DNA of 64,000 nt from CBDHFF01 sp965262395. GTDB lineage: Bacteria > Pseudomonadota > Alphaproteobacteria > Rickettsiales > Anaplasmataceae. The translations under genes and the position numbers were made by a program. How positions within the stretch are numbered: position 1 is the first letter of the stretch; each line of letters begins with the position of its first letter. The stretch covers positions 1,178,001 through 1,242,000 of the forward strand of contig OZ253531.1 in assembly GCA_965262395.1 (NCBI GenBank). The letters are read 5' to 3'. The notes beneath the pieces were generated by a model that was not told the origin of the DNA, searched no databases, and was given only the letters and a program-made list of their open reading frames with translations. Positions 45,520-56,200 of this stretch are shown in pieces.

Positions 45520-45993
45520 TTAATGCGAATGACCATTATCGTAAGAGCTATCTAGAGAGAAAATTGGCACTTTAACCTTAAAAGTCTCATCAATATCAGC
45601 TTGCAAGAAGCCATATTCGCCATACATTATACCCGAAGGTGTATAAAGATATGTACCACTAGTGTACTCAAATTTATCCCCAATAGAAATAACTGGCTGC
45701 TCTCCAACAACACCAATGCCCTCTACTTCTGTGGACACTCCATTAGAATCAATAACCCACCAATGACGTGTCATCAACTGAACATCAGAATTTCTACAAT
45801 TTTTTATATCGACGTTGTACGCCCAAACATAATAACCTTCCGCTGGATTAGAATTATCATCTAAAAATATTGGAACAACAGAAACCTTTATTCCAGAGGT
45901 CAGAGAAGTGTATTTCACAGATTCACAAGGAATCAACAAATCTGCACTTTTCTTTATAAGACCACTATTGCTTGGCATAAGCACAGTATCCAC
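45520..45993 (-). CDS. apaG: ApaG domain protein
   Basis: The product has 157 residues. It contains the DUF525 fibronectin-like fold with YYVWAYNVDIKNC, LMTRHWWVIDSNG, GVVGEQPVISIGDKFEYTSG split over two strands, and PSGIMYGEYGF. ApaG in enterobacteria is linked to divalent metal and diadenosine tetraphosphate metabolism, but its biochemical role is unsettled. It lies immediately upstream of valS, likely in the same transcript. Confidence 0.92.
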   Translation of the reverse strand: MDTVLMPSNSGLIKKSADLLIPCESVKYTSLTSGIKVSVVPIFLDDNSNPAEGYYVWAYNVDIKNCRNSDVQLMTRHWWVIDSNGVSTEVEGIGVVGEQPVISIGDKFEYTSGTYLYTPSGIMYGEYGFLQADIDETFKVKVPIFSLDSSYDNGHSH

Positions 45994-46078
45994 AATCCAA
46001 TTAATATGAACTCGATTCTAACAATTACAAAACAGTAATGTCAATTAGATTATTGTATGATTTCATAGAACAATACTA

Positions 46079-46106
46079 TTGACTTTTGCCTCATCCCTCT
46101 TATTAA
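46079..46106 (+). promoter_or_regulatory. Probable sigma-70 promoter of aspS
   Basis: TTGACT (46079-46084), a 16-base spacer and TATTAA (46101-46106) lie about 100 bases before the aspS start codon. Confidence 0.5.
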
Positions 46107-46207
46107 GCACATACTCAGGTGCAAATAATTAATCTAAAAAAGCATTTACTTTAATAGTGGAATAATGAATAATACCCAAGTACAAGTTGTTTCTTTTGAT
46201 TAATCAT

Positions 46208-48007
46208 ATGCATAAATACAGAACCCATACCTGCGGCTCATTAACCTCTGCTGAAGTAGATACAGAAGTAAAATTATCCGGATGGATACATACTAAACGA
46301 GACCATGGTGGGTTGATATTTATTGATCTCAGAGATCATTATGGTATCACGCAAATAGTTTTTAATGAAAAAAGCATACAACTAAAAGAGATAGCATCAA
46401 CTATTAAAGATGAAAGTGTAATCACAGTCATTGGTAAAGTGACCAAAAGATCTGACGAAACAATAAACAAAAAAATACCTACTGGCGACATAGAAATATT
46501 AGCATCTGCGATCGAAATTGAATCAATGGCAGAAACTCTACCATTTCAAGTATCGGATGACCTAAAATACCCAGAATCACTTAGATTACCTTACAGATTC
46601 ATTGATCTCAGAAGAGAAAAAATGCACAAAAATATAATGTTACGATCTAACATTGTTAAATCTATAAGAAAAATAATGGATGAACATGGATTCACCGAAT
46701 TCCAAACCCCTATTCTGACAGCATCTTCTCCTGAAGGCGCACGTGACTATCTGGTTCCTAGTAGACTGCATCATGGAAAATTTTATGCTTTACCACAGGC
46801 TCCTCAGCAATTTAAACAACTATTAATGGTTGCAGGATTTGATAAATATTTTCAAATTGCCCCATGTTTTAGAGATGAAGATGCACGAGCAGATCGTTCA
46901 CCTGGGGAATTTTATCAATTAGATATAGAAATGTCATTTGTCACACAAGAGGAAATCTTTGCAATTGTTGAGGATGTAGTAACAAAGATATTCAGCCAAT
47001 ATTCCAATAAGCAGATTGATCCAGAGTTTTGCATGATCAAATACAAAGATTCAATGTTGAAATATGGTTCTGACAAACCAGATTTACGTATTCCTATAGA
47101 AATATCTGATGCATCAGATATTTTTGCTGACTCTGAGTTTTCTACATTTAGCTCGATTGTAAAAAAAGGCGGAGTTGTACGAGCAATCCCTGTAAAAAAT
47201 GTTGAAAAACAACCACGTAGTTTTTATGACAAAAAGATAGAATTCGCCAAAAGTGTTGGCGCCAAAGGATTAGCGTATATCATTTTTGATGAAACTGGAG
47301 AAGCCAAGGGACCCATAGCAAAATTTCTAGATCGAGCAAAAATTGATAAGCTCAAAACAATTAACAATCTAGAGCCAGGAGACGCTGTATTTTTCTCTTC
47401 TGGAAAAGAAGATGAAGCATCTAATATTGCGGGTGAAGTAAGAACTCATTTAGCTAAGGAACTTAACCTTATAGATCAGTCTATTTTTAAATTTTGTTGG
47501 ATCACAGATTTTCCATATTTTGAATACAATGAACGGACTGGAAAGAAAAAGCTAGATTTCGCTCACAATCCATTTTCAATGCCACAGGGAGGAATTGAGG
47601 CCTTAGAAAGCAATAATTTACTTGATATTAGAGCCTATCAATATGACTTAGTGTGCAACGGCATCGAGCTATCCAGCGGAGCCATTCGGAATCATAAGCC
47701 AGAGATTATGTACAAAGCTTTTGAATTGGCAGGCTACTCTAGATCTGAAGTTGACAAAAAATTTGGCGCAATGATTAATGCATTAAAATATGGCGCTCCA
47801 CCACACGGAGGAATTGCACCTGGAATTGATAGAATGGTTATGCTAATCTCTGACGAAGAAAACATACGAGAAATTACAGCATTCCCAATGACCCAACAAG
47901 CAGAGGATCTACTTATGGGCGCTCCAGCAACTGTTGAAGAAGAACAATTAAAAATATTAGGTATAAAAATAGCAAAAAGTGCATTAGCAGAAGATGAAAA
48001 AAAATAA
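46208..48007 (+). CDS. aspS: Aspartyl-tRNA synthetase
   Basis: The product has 599 residues, the long bacterial form with an insertion domain. It has an N-terminal anticodon-binding OB fold (VKLSGWIHTKRDHGG, FIDLRDHYGITQIVF), class II motif 2 (CFRDEDARADRSPGEFYQLD), the bacterial GAD insertion in the middle, and motif 3 (GIAPGIDRMVML) near the end. In organisms without complete Asn and Gln synthetases it is usually non-discriminating and works with GatCAB; that is inference here. ATG 46208 (MHKYRTHTCG) is used because upstream residues are not conserved. Confidence 0.97.
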   Translation: MHKYRTHTCGSLTSAEVDTEVKLSGWIHTKRDHGGLIFIDLRDHYGITQIVFNEKSIQLKEIASTIKDESVITVIGKVTKRSDETINKKIPTGDIEILASAIEIESMAETLPFQVSDDLKYPESLRLPYRFIDLRREKMHKNIMLRSNIVKSIRKIMDEHGFTEFQTPILTASSPEGARDYLVPSRLHHGKFYALPQAPQQFKQLLMVAGFDKYFQIAPCFRDEDARADRSPGEFYQLDIEMSFVTQEEIFAIVEDVVTKIFSQYSNKQIDPEFCMIKYKDSMLKYGSDKPDLRIPIEISDASDIFADSEFSTFSSIVKKGGVVRAIPVKNVEKQPRSFYDKKIEFAKSVGAKGLAYIIFDETGEAKGPIAKFLDRAKIDKLKTINNLEPGDAVFFSSGKEDEASNIAGEVRTHLAKELNLIDQSIFKFCWITDFPYFEYNERTGKKKLDFAHNPFSMPQGGIEALESNNLLDIRAYQYDLVCNGIELSSGAIRNHKPEIMYKAFELAGYSRSEVDKKFGAMINALKYGAPPHGGIAPGIDRMVMLISDEENIREITAFPMTQQAEDLLMGAPATVEEEQLKILGIKIAKSALAEDEKK

Positions 48008-48303
48008 TGGGCTTTTTTAACGCCACACAAAACATCTTGAACTCATGCGTACTGAGCATGTGAATGTATCTACAAAGATACTAAGACAGGCTAAAATTAT
48101 TATTCTTGTTATCTATATTCGCAATTAATGAGGTCGTTACTAACATAACGGGCGAATAATTCTAGCAGCAACACATCCCGAAGATAACGGGCGAATAATT
48201 CTAGCAAAAACATTCCATTTTGAAGAAAAGTTATCATTTTCATAAAATGAAACAGACTTATAGTCTCCTTGCCAGCATAATCATAAAATATAATAAAATT
48301 ATA
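48008..48303. other. Convergent intergenic region with short repeat
   Basis: The region separates the ends of aspS and mnmG. ATAACGGGCGAATAATTCTA occurs twice, near 48147 and 48184. No RNA gene is visible. Confidence 0.6.
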
Positions 48304-50169
48304 TCAGGAACCATGACGAAGATGCAGCATAATAGCAATAATAGCCGCAGCAGTAACTCCTGGAATCCTTTTGGCAGCACCAAGGGTTCTTGGCCTTACT
48401 TTGCTCAATTTTTCATATACTTCATTAGATAAACTACCAATATTAGTATAGTCAATATTATCTGGAATCTTTATATTTTCTTCGTCTCTAAAAACCTTAA
48501 TATCAGATTCTTGTTGCTTTAAGTAAGGCTTGTACATCCCCTCAATTTCGATATTCTCTATTACTAATTCATCATCAATATTATCAAAAATACCTGGCCA
48601 AATGGACTTCAGATCTTCTCTATTAATATCCTTATACGACAAAAGGTCAATGGCACTTCTCTTTCTGCCATCTTGCGAAAGAAAATCTATGCCATGATTC
48701 AATGCAAGCTTGCTTGGCGTCACCTTCAGACTCTCCATATTGTGACGCAAACTCTCTATTTGAGATTTTTTCTTCATTACTTTCTGATACCTTTCATCAT
48801 TTACCAAACCTATTGAGTGTCCAAGCTCGGTTAAACGCAAATCTGCATTGTCTGGGCGCACAGTAAGCCTGTATTCCGACCTAGATGTAAATAATCTATA
48901 TGGCTCACCATCAACTCCCAAATTTATTAAGTCATCAATCATGACCCCAATATATGCCTGAGATCTGTCTATAATAAAATCCTTATTAGAGAAAGATAAA
49001 ATGGCATTGGCACCAGCAATCAACCCCTGCCCAGCCGCTTCTTCATAACCAGTTGTACCATTAATTTGTCCTGCAAAATATAATCCCCGGATTTTCTTGG
49101 ACTCTAATGTATTATACAACTCTCGAGAATCAATATAGTCATATTCAATACTATACCCACACACCAAAATCTCAGCCTTCTCTAAACCCTTGATAGATCG
49201 TACTATCTGAAGCTGTATATCTTCAGGAAATCCATTGCTTAGACCATTAGGATAAATAGCCTTATTTTCCAATCCTTCTGGCTCTAAAAATATTGTATGG
49301 GAATTCTTATCTGCAAATCGTAATATTTTTGACTCTAATGATGGGCAATAACGTGGCGCATTACTATGCAACCCCACTTTAGCAGATAGATCCATATTAT
49401 CTGCAACAATCTGATGAGTGAGTATATTAGTGTGAGTAGTATGGCAGTTAATTTGTGGAAGGCTAAAAGCATCAATCATATAAGAAAGTGGTCTAGGATT
49501 CGTGTCTGCAGACTGAATATCCAAAATATCCCAATTAATAGTATCCCGATCCAATCTTGGCGGAGTACCTGTATTTAAACGACCTATTTTGAATATATTT
49601 CGTAGTTTTTTTGCCAAAGCCACAGATGATTCATCTCCAACTCTACCTCCTGAAATTTTTTTATTACCATAGCAAATACAGCCCCCCAAAAATGTTCCAG
49701 TGGTTAATACCACTTTACTACTCATAATTTTGGAACCATCACCTAAAACAATAGATTTTATATACACAACATCGTCAACTTTCTCTAAGTCTAGATCTAC
49801 AACAGTAGCTTCAATTACAGTCAAATTATTATAATTTCCAATTACCTTCTGCATCTCATTGCGATACACATCTCTATCAACCTGCGCACGAGGACCCCAA
49901 ACAGCGGCCCCTCTGCTCTGATTAAGAGTCTTAGAATGAATTGATGCTTTATCAGCAACCTCGGCCATCACACCACCCAGCGCATCAACTTCACGAACCA
50001 CAGTACCCTTTCCTATGCCTCCTACTGCAGGATTGCAAGAGGTTTGCCCTATCGTAGCAAATTTCTGAGTAATTAAGGCTACATTAGCACCCAGACGAGC
50101 TGCTGCTGTCGCTGCCTCACATCCAGCATGTCCGCCACCAATCACTACAACGTTGTATTTATTCTGCAT
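48304..50169 (-). CDS. mnmG: tRNA uridine 5-carboxymethylaminomethyl modification enzyme MnmG
   Basis: The product has 621 residues. With MnmE it modifies the wobble uridine of several tRNAs. The FAD-binding motif VVVIGGGHAGCEAATAAAR is at residues 6-24. Other marks are TSCNPAVGGIGKG, GTPPRLDRDTIN, CPSLESKI, GQINGTTGYEEAAGQG and SRSEYRL. The C-terminal domain ends with LGAAKRIPGVTAAAI. Length and motifs are normal. Confidence 0.97.
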   Translation of the reverse strand: MQNKYNVVVIGGGHAGCEAATAAARLGANVALITQKFATIGQTSCNPAVGGIGKGTVVREVDALGGVMAEVADKASIHSKTLNQSRGAAVWGPRAQVDRDVYRNEMQKVIGNYNNLTVIEATVVDLDLEKVDDVVYIKSIVLGDGSKIMSSKVVLTTGTFLGGCICYGNKKISGGRVGDESSVALAKKLRNIFKIGRLNTGTPPRLDRDTINWDILDIQSADTNPRPLSYMIDAFSLPQINCHTTHTNILTHQIVADNMDLSAKVGLHSNAPRYCPSLESKILRFADKNSHTIFLEPEGLENKAIYPNGLSNGFPEDIQLQIVRSIKGLEKAEILVCGYSIEYDYIDSRELYNTLESKKIRGLYFAGQINGTTGYEEAAGQGLIAGANAILSFSNKDFIIDRSQAYIGVMIDDLINLGVDGEPYRLFTSRSEYRLTVRPDNADLRLTELGHSIGLVNDERYQKVMKKKSQIESLRHNMESLKVTPSKLALNHGIDFLSQDGRKRSAIDLLSYKDINREDLKSIWPGIFDNIDDELVIENIEIEGMYKPYLKQQESDIKVFRDEENIKIPDNIDYTNIGSLSNEVYEKLSKVRPRTLGAAKRIPGVTAAAIIAIMLHLRHGS

Positions 50170-50295
50170 TACAAATAAAAAAATCTATTTAACTAAAATC
50201 AGTGTAGTATAATTATATAAAAAGTAAACTTGGTTGATATTTTAACACAGTTAACTTAATATAAGGGAACAAGTTTAATTACAATTGTAAAATTG

Positions 50296-50940
50296 ATGGA
50301 TAATCAATCAATACAGAATCTAAGAGAATTCTATAAAACAGATCTTGGACAAAAGTTGAACAACCTCATTACTATCAAGATCAAGTCTTATTTTGACTAC
50401 AATCAAAATACATTGCTTATAGGATACAACAATATTGATAAGAAGATTCTAACCCTATCTCCAGCCATACAAGAGGGTCAGTCTATATTATCTGACATTA
50501 ATAATTTGCCCTTAGATAATAACAGTATAAACCAAATTATTATAATACATGCCATAGAATATATTAAAGATATAGAGCTTATTATAGCGGAAATAGAGAG
50601 GGTGTTAAACTATGAGGGAGAATTATTAATTTTCATGGTCAACAAATATCCACTTTTTAATATACTCAAGGCAATTAATACCTCCGAAATAATCGATCAA
50701 TGGCATAATTTAAAGAAAATACTGCAAGAAAAAAACTTAACTATAACAGATACATCAGGAATCTTATTTATAAAGCCCTGGCATTCAAAGATTACAAAGG
50801 CCATCGATCATTATATGGGGAGACACCTAGGTATTAGGTCTGGCATCAGAGTACTCTACGCAAAAAAAGAACGCACCAACAACGAGGGCGTTCTAAACTT
50901 TTCTTTCATAAAAAATGTGCCATGTGGCAACCCTGCATGA
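50296..50940 (+). CDS. Class I SAM-dependent methyltransferase-like protein
   Basis: The product has 214 residues. The fold pattern is Methyltransf_11-like: a first strand with TLLIGYNN where the usual glycine-rich SAM loop is degraded, SILSDINNLPLDNNSINQII, HAIEYIKDIELIIAEIERVL and GELLIFMVNKY. The C-terminus GIRVLYAKKER is typical of an alphaproteobacterial methyltransferase of unknown substrate. The weak motif I means activity is uncertain. ATG 50296 is preferred over TTG 50293. The last 25 codons (from KERTNNEG to NPA) are part of the downstream repeat unit. Confidence 0.75.
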   Translation: MDNQSIQNLREFYKTDLGQKLNNLITIKIKSYFDYNQNTLLIGYNNIDKKILTLSPAIQEGQSILSDINNLPLDNNSINQIIIIHAIEYIKDIELIIAEIERVLNYEGELLIFMVNKYPLFNILKAINTSEIIDQWHNLKKILQEKNLTITDTSGILFIKPWHSKITKAIDHYMGRHLGIRSGIRVLYAKKERTNNEGVLNFSFIKNVPCGNPA

Positions 50941-51384
50941 AGACTAGTAATTTATTAGAACTTCAGATCCACTTGGTCACTACCTTTCGCATAATTAGTA
51001 ATTTATTAGAACTTCAGATCTACTTGGTCACTACCTTTCGCATAATCTCGATGATAAAGAACGCACCAACAACGAGGGCGTTCTAAACTTTTCTTTCATA
51101 AAAAATGTGCCATGTGGCAACCCTGCATGAAGACTAGTAATTTATTAGAATTTTAGATCCACTTGGTCACTACCTTTCGCATAATTAGTAATTTATTAGA
51201 ACTTCAGATCTATTTGGTCACTACCTTTCGCATAATCTCGATGATAAAGAACGCACCAACAACGAGAGCGTTCTAAGCTTTTCTTTCATAAAAAATGTGC
51301 CATGTGGCAACCCTGCATGAAGACTAGTAATTTATTAGAATTTTAGATCCACTTGGTCACTACCTTTCGCATAATCTCGATGAT
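50867..51384. repeat. 190-bp array carrying the ends of two convergent genes
   Basis: AAAGAACGCACCAACAACGA starts at 50867, 51056 and 51246. Each unit holds the last codons and stop of the methyltransferase gene, then on the other strand the last codons and stop of the 51335 gene (reading YAKGSDQVDLKF). Within the first two units the latter segment is itself duplicated (AGTAATTTATTAGAACTTCA near 50945 and 50998). Only the outermost copies belong to full genes. Confidence 0.95.
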
Positions 51385-51967
51385 TGCGAGCCATTGCTCT
51401 CCAAAGATTATTGCCATGCAGTTTGTGCTTCTTCGCACTATAGTTCTTTAAACTAATATAACTAGTTGGCAAGTTCAATGATTCTAGTTTGCACTCGGGA
51501 AGGTCAGAATTAGCCTGCATTTTGTTAACCAAGGATTTTTTATCCTGACCGACGTTAAGCATGCTAGCATCTTTAATAATGTGATGTTTATTATCATTTT
51601 TTTCGTGTCCTGCAACAACATCAGTATTACCATAACTGAGATGATTAACAGCTGAGGAAGCCAGATCATACTCAGAATTAATATCGCTCTCTACTATATG
51701 ATCATTATACTTATTAATCCCCATAGATAAATCAGGAATATATTCTCCACATTTTGATATTGTAACAGAGGATAAGTATCTATGTTTAGCTTCATGATAA
51801 TCTGTGTGATCCACACAATCACTCTCGCTATCTTCCTCAACATCTTTCTTACTGTGTGCAGCCAAAACCTTACCAAGCAAAAAAATTTTGCTTTTGATAT
51901 AAATGAAAGAAATACACAAAACTGATAAAACTTTGCACCAAAACAGCTTTATAAAACTCATAAACAA
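51335..51967 (-). CDS. Hypothetical protein with N-terminal membrane segment
   Basis: The product has 210 residues and I do not recognise it. Residues 5-33 are hydrophobic (KLFWCKVLSVLCISFIYIKS then IFLLGKVL) and could be a membrane anchor or uncleaved signal. The rest is polar, rich in Asp, His, Ser and Lys, with no repeat. The C-terminus is basic (LWRAMARNHRDYAKG). Its 3' end is copied in the convergent array. A membrane-tethered protein facing the cytoplasm or periplasm is plausible. Confidence 0.6.
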   Translation of the reverse strand: MFMSFIKLFWCKVLSVLCISFIYIKSKIFLLGKVLAAHSKKDVEEDSESDCVDHTDYHEAKHRYLSSVTISKCGEYIPDLSMGINKYNDHIVESDINSEYDLASSAVNHLSYGNTDVVAGHEKNDNKHHIIKDASMLNVGQDKKSLVNKMQANSDLPECKLESLNLPTSYISLKNYSAKKHKLHGNNLWRAMARNHRDYAKGSDQVDLKF

Positions 51968-52137
51968 CCATTTAATAATCTTAAATAAAATTAAATCACA
52001 AGATCTAAACGATATCTATAATAGCATATATTATCTATGCATAGATATACTTATGTTAATAATTTTAAGAATGAATTAGTAAAATTTAATAATCATGATA
52101 TATAATTAACCATGACTGATTATATATAGCACAAATT

Positions 52138-53250
52138 ATGTTAGAAGATGACAATAAAATATTAGATTGGATGCGATTAACCAGAAGTCAAAACATTGGA
52201 GCCAGCACATTTCTGGCTCTTATTGATGTTTACGGCAGTGCCAGCAATGCCTTACAGTCAATTTCTTACATAACACAAAAATCAAGAAGAAAAATAACAG
52301 TATGCAGCAAGGAAGAGGCAGAAAAAGAAATAGAAAAAATATATTCTCTAGAAGCAACAATCATTCCATCTTACAGCAACAAATATCCATCCATCCTAAA
52401 AACTATCAAAGATTATCCTTCAGTGCTCGTTGCACATGGAGATATATCAATATTTAAAAAAGATAGTATAGCGATAGTTGGCTCCAGAGACTCCTCAATA
52501 AATGGTGAAAAATTTACAAGAAATATAGCAAAAGACATATGCCAAGCTGATCTTTCGGTCACTTCTGGGCTAGCATTGGGCATAGACAAAGCTGCTCACA
52601 TAGGAGCCCTACAAGCAAATGGGACAACAATAGCGGTAATAGGATGTGGTATAGATAAGATTTATCCTTATGAAAATACTGCACTATTCAGTGAAATTAA
52701 AGAGAAGGGCTTGTTATTAACAGAAGTTCCCACAGGAGTATCTAGCAAACCACAGCATTTTCCACAAAGAAACAGAATAATATCTGGCCTGTCAAAAGGA
52801 GTATTAGTGGTTGAAGCCACCAAATCATCTGGCTCAATCATCACCGCAAGATGTGCATTAGAGCATAATCGGCAAGTTTTCTCAGTGCCAGGATTTCCTT
52901 TAGACCCAAGACACATAGGAACAAATATGCTTATAAAAGAAGGAGCTTGCTTAACTGAATCCATTGATGACATTCTCATGGAAATTTCACCATTCAGCAA
53001 GGACAGTAATTATGATTTATTTGATGTTAATAAGAAAACACCAGAAAACATCAATAATAAACCTAATAATGATTTATTACATATAAAGAAAAATATACTT
53101 TCACTAGTTGATTCATCGCCCACTGGGATCGATGAATTAATAAGAAGATTAGGGATATCAACAAACTTAGTGACCGTTGCTCTAATAGAATTAGAACTTG
53201 AAAACAAACTTGAAGTCATAGCTGGCAACAAAGTGATATTAAACACTTAA
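52138..53250 (+). CDS. dprA: DNA-processing protein DprA
   Basis: The product has 370 residues. DprA loads RecA on incoming single-stranded DNA in natural transformation. An N-terminal SAM-like part is followed by the Rossmann domain with IAIVGSRDSS, SGLALGIDKAAHIGAL, VIGCGIDKIYPYEN, FPQRNRIISGLS, SGSIITARCALEHNRQVFSV broken by short variable parts, and a C-terminal winged-helix region (DELIRRLGISTNLV). It is intact. It is followed after 13 bases by a large unknown gene on the same strand. Confidence 0.95.
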   Translation: MLEDDNKILDWMRLTRSQNIGASTFLALIDVYGSASNALQSISYITQKSRRKITVCSKEEAEKEIEKIYSLEATIIPSYSNKYPSILKTIKDYPSVLVAHGDISIFKKDSIAIVGSRDSSINGEKFTRNIAKDICQADLSVTSGLALGIDKAAHIGALQANGTTIAVIGCGIDKIYPYENTALFSEIKEKGLLLTEVPTGVSSKPQHFPQRNRIISGLSKGVLVVEATKSSGSIITARCALEHNRQVFSVPGFPLDPRHIGTNMLIKEGACLTESIDDILMEISPFSKDSNYDLFDVNKKTPENINNKPNNDLLHIKKNILSLVDSSPTGIDELIRRLGISTNLVTVALIELELENKLEVIAGNKVILNT

Positions 53251-53263
53251 TGGAGTATTGATT

Positions 53264-56200
53264 ATGCCAAGGCAAAGTAAACATGATGCATCACATTATC
53301 TGAATCGTTATTTAGAGGATTTAACTCTGTGCGTGCATCAAGATCCTAAAGATTTTTTCCAAAATCTTGCCAACATATGGAGTGGTACATTTCATACTCT
53401 GCGTAATTTCCTGAGCCCTTCTTTTGCTGATAAATGCAAGCTCGTACCTAATGCACATAGTACATATATGTCAATAAAATCTTGTAAAAAAGAAAAATCA
53501 CATCTATTTAACATCAATGGAATAGGCCTAATTCGTTATAAATACGCCTTGTCGGTCTTAGAAAACAAGCAAAAACAAAATACAAGCAAAATAGAGCTTA
53601 TGGAAGCAATACGCGAGTTTGTGCATAAAAATAATTTTGAGACAAAAACTTCAAGAGATCTGGACTCAATAGATCATGAAATAAGATCACTAAAAAGAAA
53701 AAAACAAAGCATGCAAACACAAATTGATTATATAAAAACACAATTAAAGAGTTGCTTAGAGTTATTAGAAAAAGAGAAGCCGGCTGTGGAACTAATGGTA
53801 GCAAAAGATGCACTGGATAAATGTACAAACGAGATCGAAAGATTACCTATAGAATTTTCTACTATCAATAAAGATGATGTACTAAGAAGACACATCAACT
53901 CTCTTAAGGGACAAAAAGGTACAGTCACAATATTGGACTATAAGATAACGGTACCAAGAATTAAGAACAGTGCAACAGACTTGCCTATCGCAGTATCTAA
54001 AGCTAAGGCACAGCTACAATCACAATATAATGCAAAGATGAAGGACTTGAATAATAAACTGACACTTGCGAGGAAGGATAATGAGAAAGTAAAAAAAAAA
54101 TATAAAGGCAAAAAGATAGAAAGTAATAACTTAGTACATAGAGGTCCAGATGGTGGTTGGCGAATAGAACACCCACTAAGCATAGTAAAAAATGATGAGA
54201 AAAAAGAAGAAAAAATTAATGACTTTTTACGTGCACATTCTCCATTAGCATTAGAGATATCAGAGCAATTCGGCAATGGAGTCATTGATGAAATGATAAC
54301 TGAGTTCATCTCTGCATTTCTCAAGAGTATTGCTCGATTCGCAATAAAAGATGACTGTAAAAGCAGCAATTTGAAGAGCACGGCTGAAGACAATGACAAA
54401 ATGAGAAACGAAGTGTCAGCTAAAATATTCTCTGCATTAATTCCTTGGATCAATCCTATATTAAAACCAGCGGGAATTCCTCCTCTTCTTCCTCCGCCCA
54501 ACGAAGAAATTGGCATAGAAACTGATACATCAAAGCTAGAAGAACCATGTCAAGCAAGTGAAATATCATTACTGGATACGATTGTTTCATCTGCTAAATT
54601 AGCCAAAGATTTCAATCCATCATTCAGTGATAGGCAAAAAGAAGATCTGCATATGCTTGATGACAAGTTTGCTACAATGATAGCTAAATACAAAAATTGT
54701 CTTAAACTTAAACAATCAGAAAGCACGCTCCTTAGTGTCACTATTAATGATTTATACTCTAGAAAAAATGATACAACTGAATCACTAAATACTGTAAAAA
54801 CTCACTACACGCATTCAATATGCACAGCCTTAGAAAAAATGAAAGCAAAGAAAAAAGACAAAGAAGCATTATTATTGTTGGAATCTTATAATGAAACCTA
54901 TGCAAGCAGAATTTTAGACATTGAACTACATAAGTTAGAAATAGAGGCAACAGATCTTCAGGTCAGACTTGAGCTCTACAGGCAAAAAACAAATATACCG
55001 AGCCCTGAGGCAACGGATGATAGTCCAGACTCTCTGCACTCTCTTACAAATTCATTGTATCAAGCCAAAAGAAGTAAATTACTAAATGATATAGCGTCCG
55101 CAGTTATACCCAGTGTAAAATTATTTACAGAGATTACGAAACTAAAAAAAATCTTACAAAAAATAATTACTTGCTATGATAAAGAACTTGGAACTCTTGA
55201 TCCAAAAGAGACAACAGAGCATCAAAATGAATTTGCAGAATATCTAAAGCAAGCACAAGAGGAATATAAACAATACTTAAAATTATTAGAAGCAAAAGAA
55301 AAAGAATTAAAAGAACATAGCACTACTGAAACCCAAGGTGCTACGATGCACATGGTACGTACAAGATTCAAGCATGGTATAGCTATGTTTGAAGAAGAAG
55401 AAGAAGAAGAAGAAGAAGAAGAATTCACTAATAGTATAGTGACCGCTACCAAGCCCTCTGAACCAAATACAGCGATGACCACACAAACATCTGACTATGT
55501 TGAACAATTCAGGAAAAACAATGAAGACTGGTGCAAACTTCAAACACCACCTACGGCTGATTGGAAGGATTTTTCCATTAAGACATCAAAACTATCACCA
55601 AAGAGTATGCTTCTCATTCTTATAGAATTCTTGAAAGCCCTCCATCAACAAGATAATAACCAAGCAATGAAGAAAATTGCTATAAATAAACTACAACAAT
55701 TACTTTCAGCAGTTCTCAATATAGCACTAGATAAAAAAGTAGATAGAAAATTACGATTAAAAGACGTACTAACAAGCAGCAACCCAGCTGAATCTAATAT
55801 AATATTCATATTTATAAAAGAAGTAATTATATACCTTGGATTAGGTGATCTCACCATAGAGCAATGCTCTGATATGGTTGAAGATCATGAAGGATTTGCT
55901 AACAAGTTAGAGGAAATGGTATCCGTATTAGAAAGTAATATGCAATATTTCCGACTATCATTGATATTATCAGATCCAGAAATTGCAAGCACCCTCCATA
56001 GCTCCAGCAAACTTTATCATGACCTAGAAAGACATAAAGCTGTTCTAGTACAAAATGAAAGAAAGTTCAACCCAGACACAAAGGATGATATCACAGCTGA
56101 TACTGCTCTGGCAGATATTTATGGCAAAGTTTCTCAAGAGCATAAATTTCCTCCCATCCCTGAAAAAAAAGAACCATTAGAAGGAAGAGAAACAGAAGCA

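Noticed and set aside
50293..50940. Interpretation of the methyltransferase as a pseudogene
   Set aside because: The frame is full length and later motifs are kept. Only the SAM loop is degenerate, which is not enough to call it broken.
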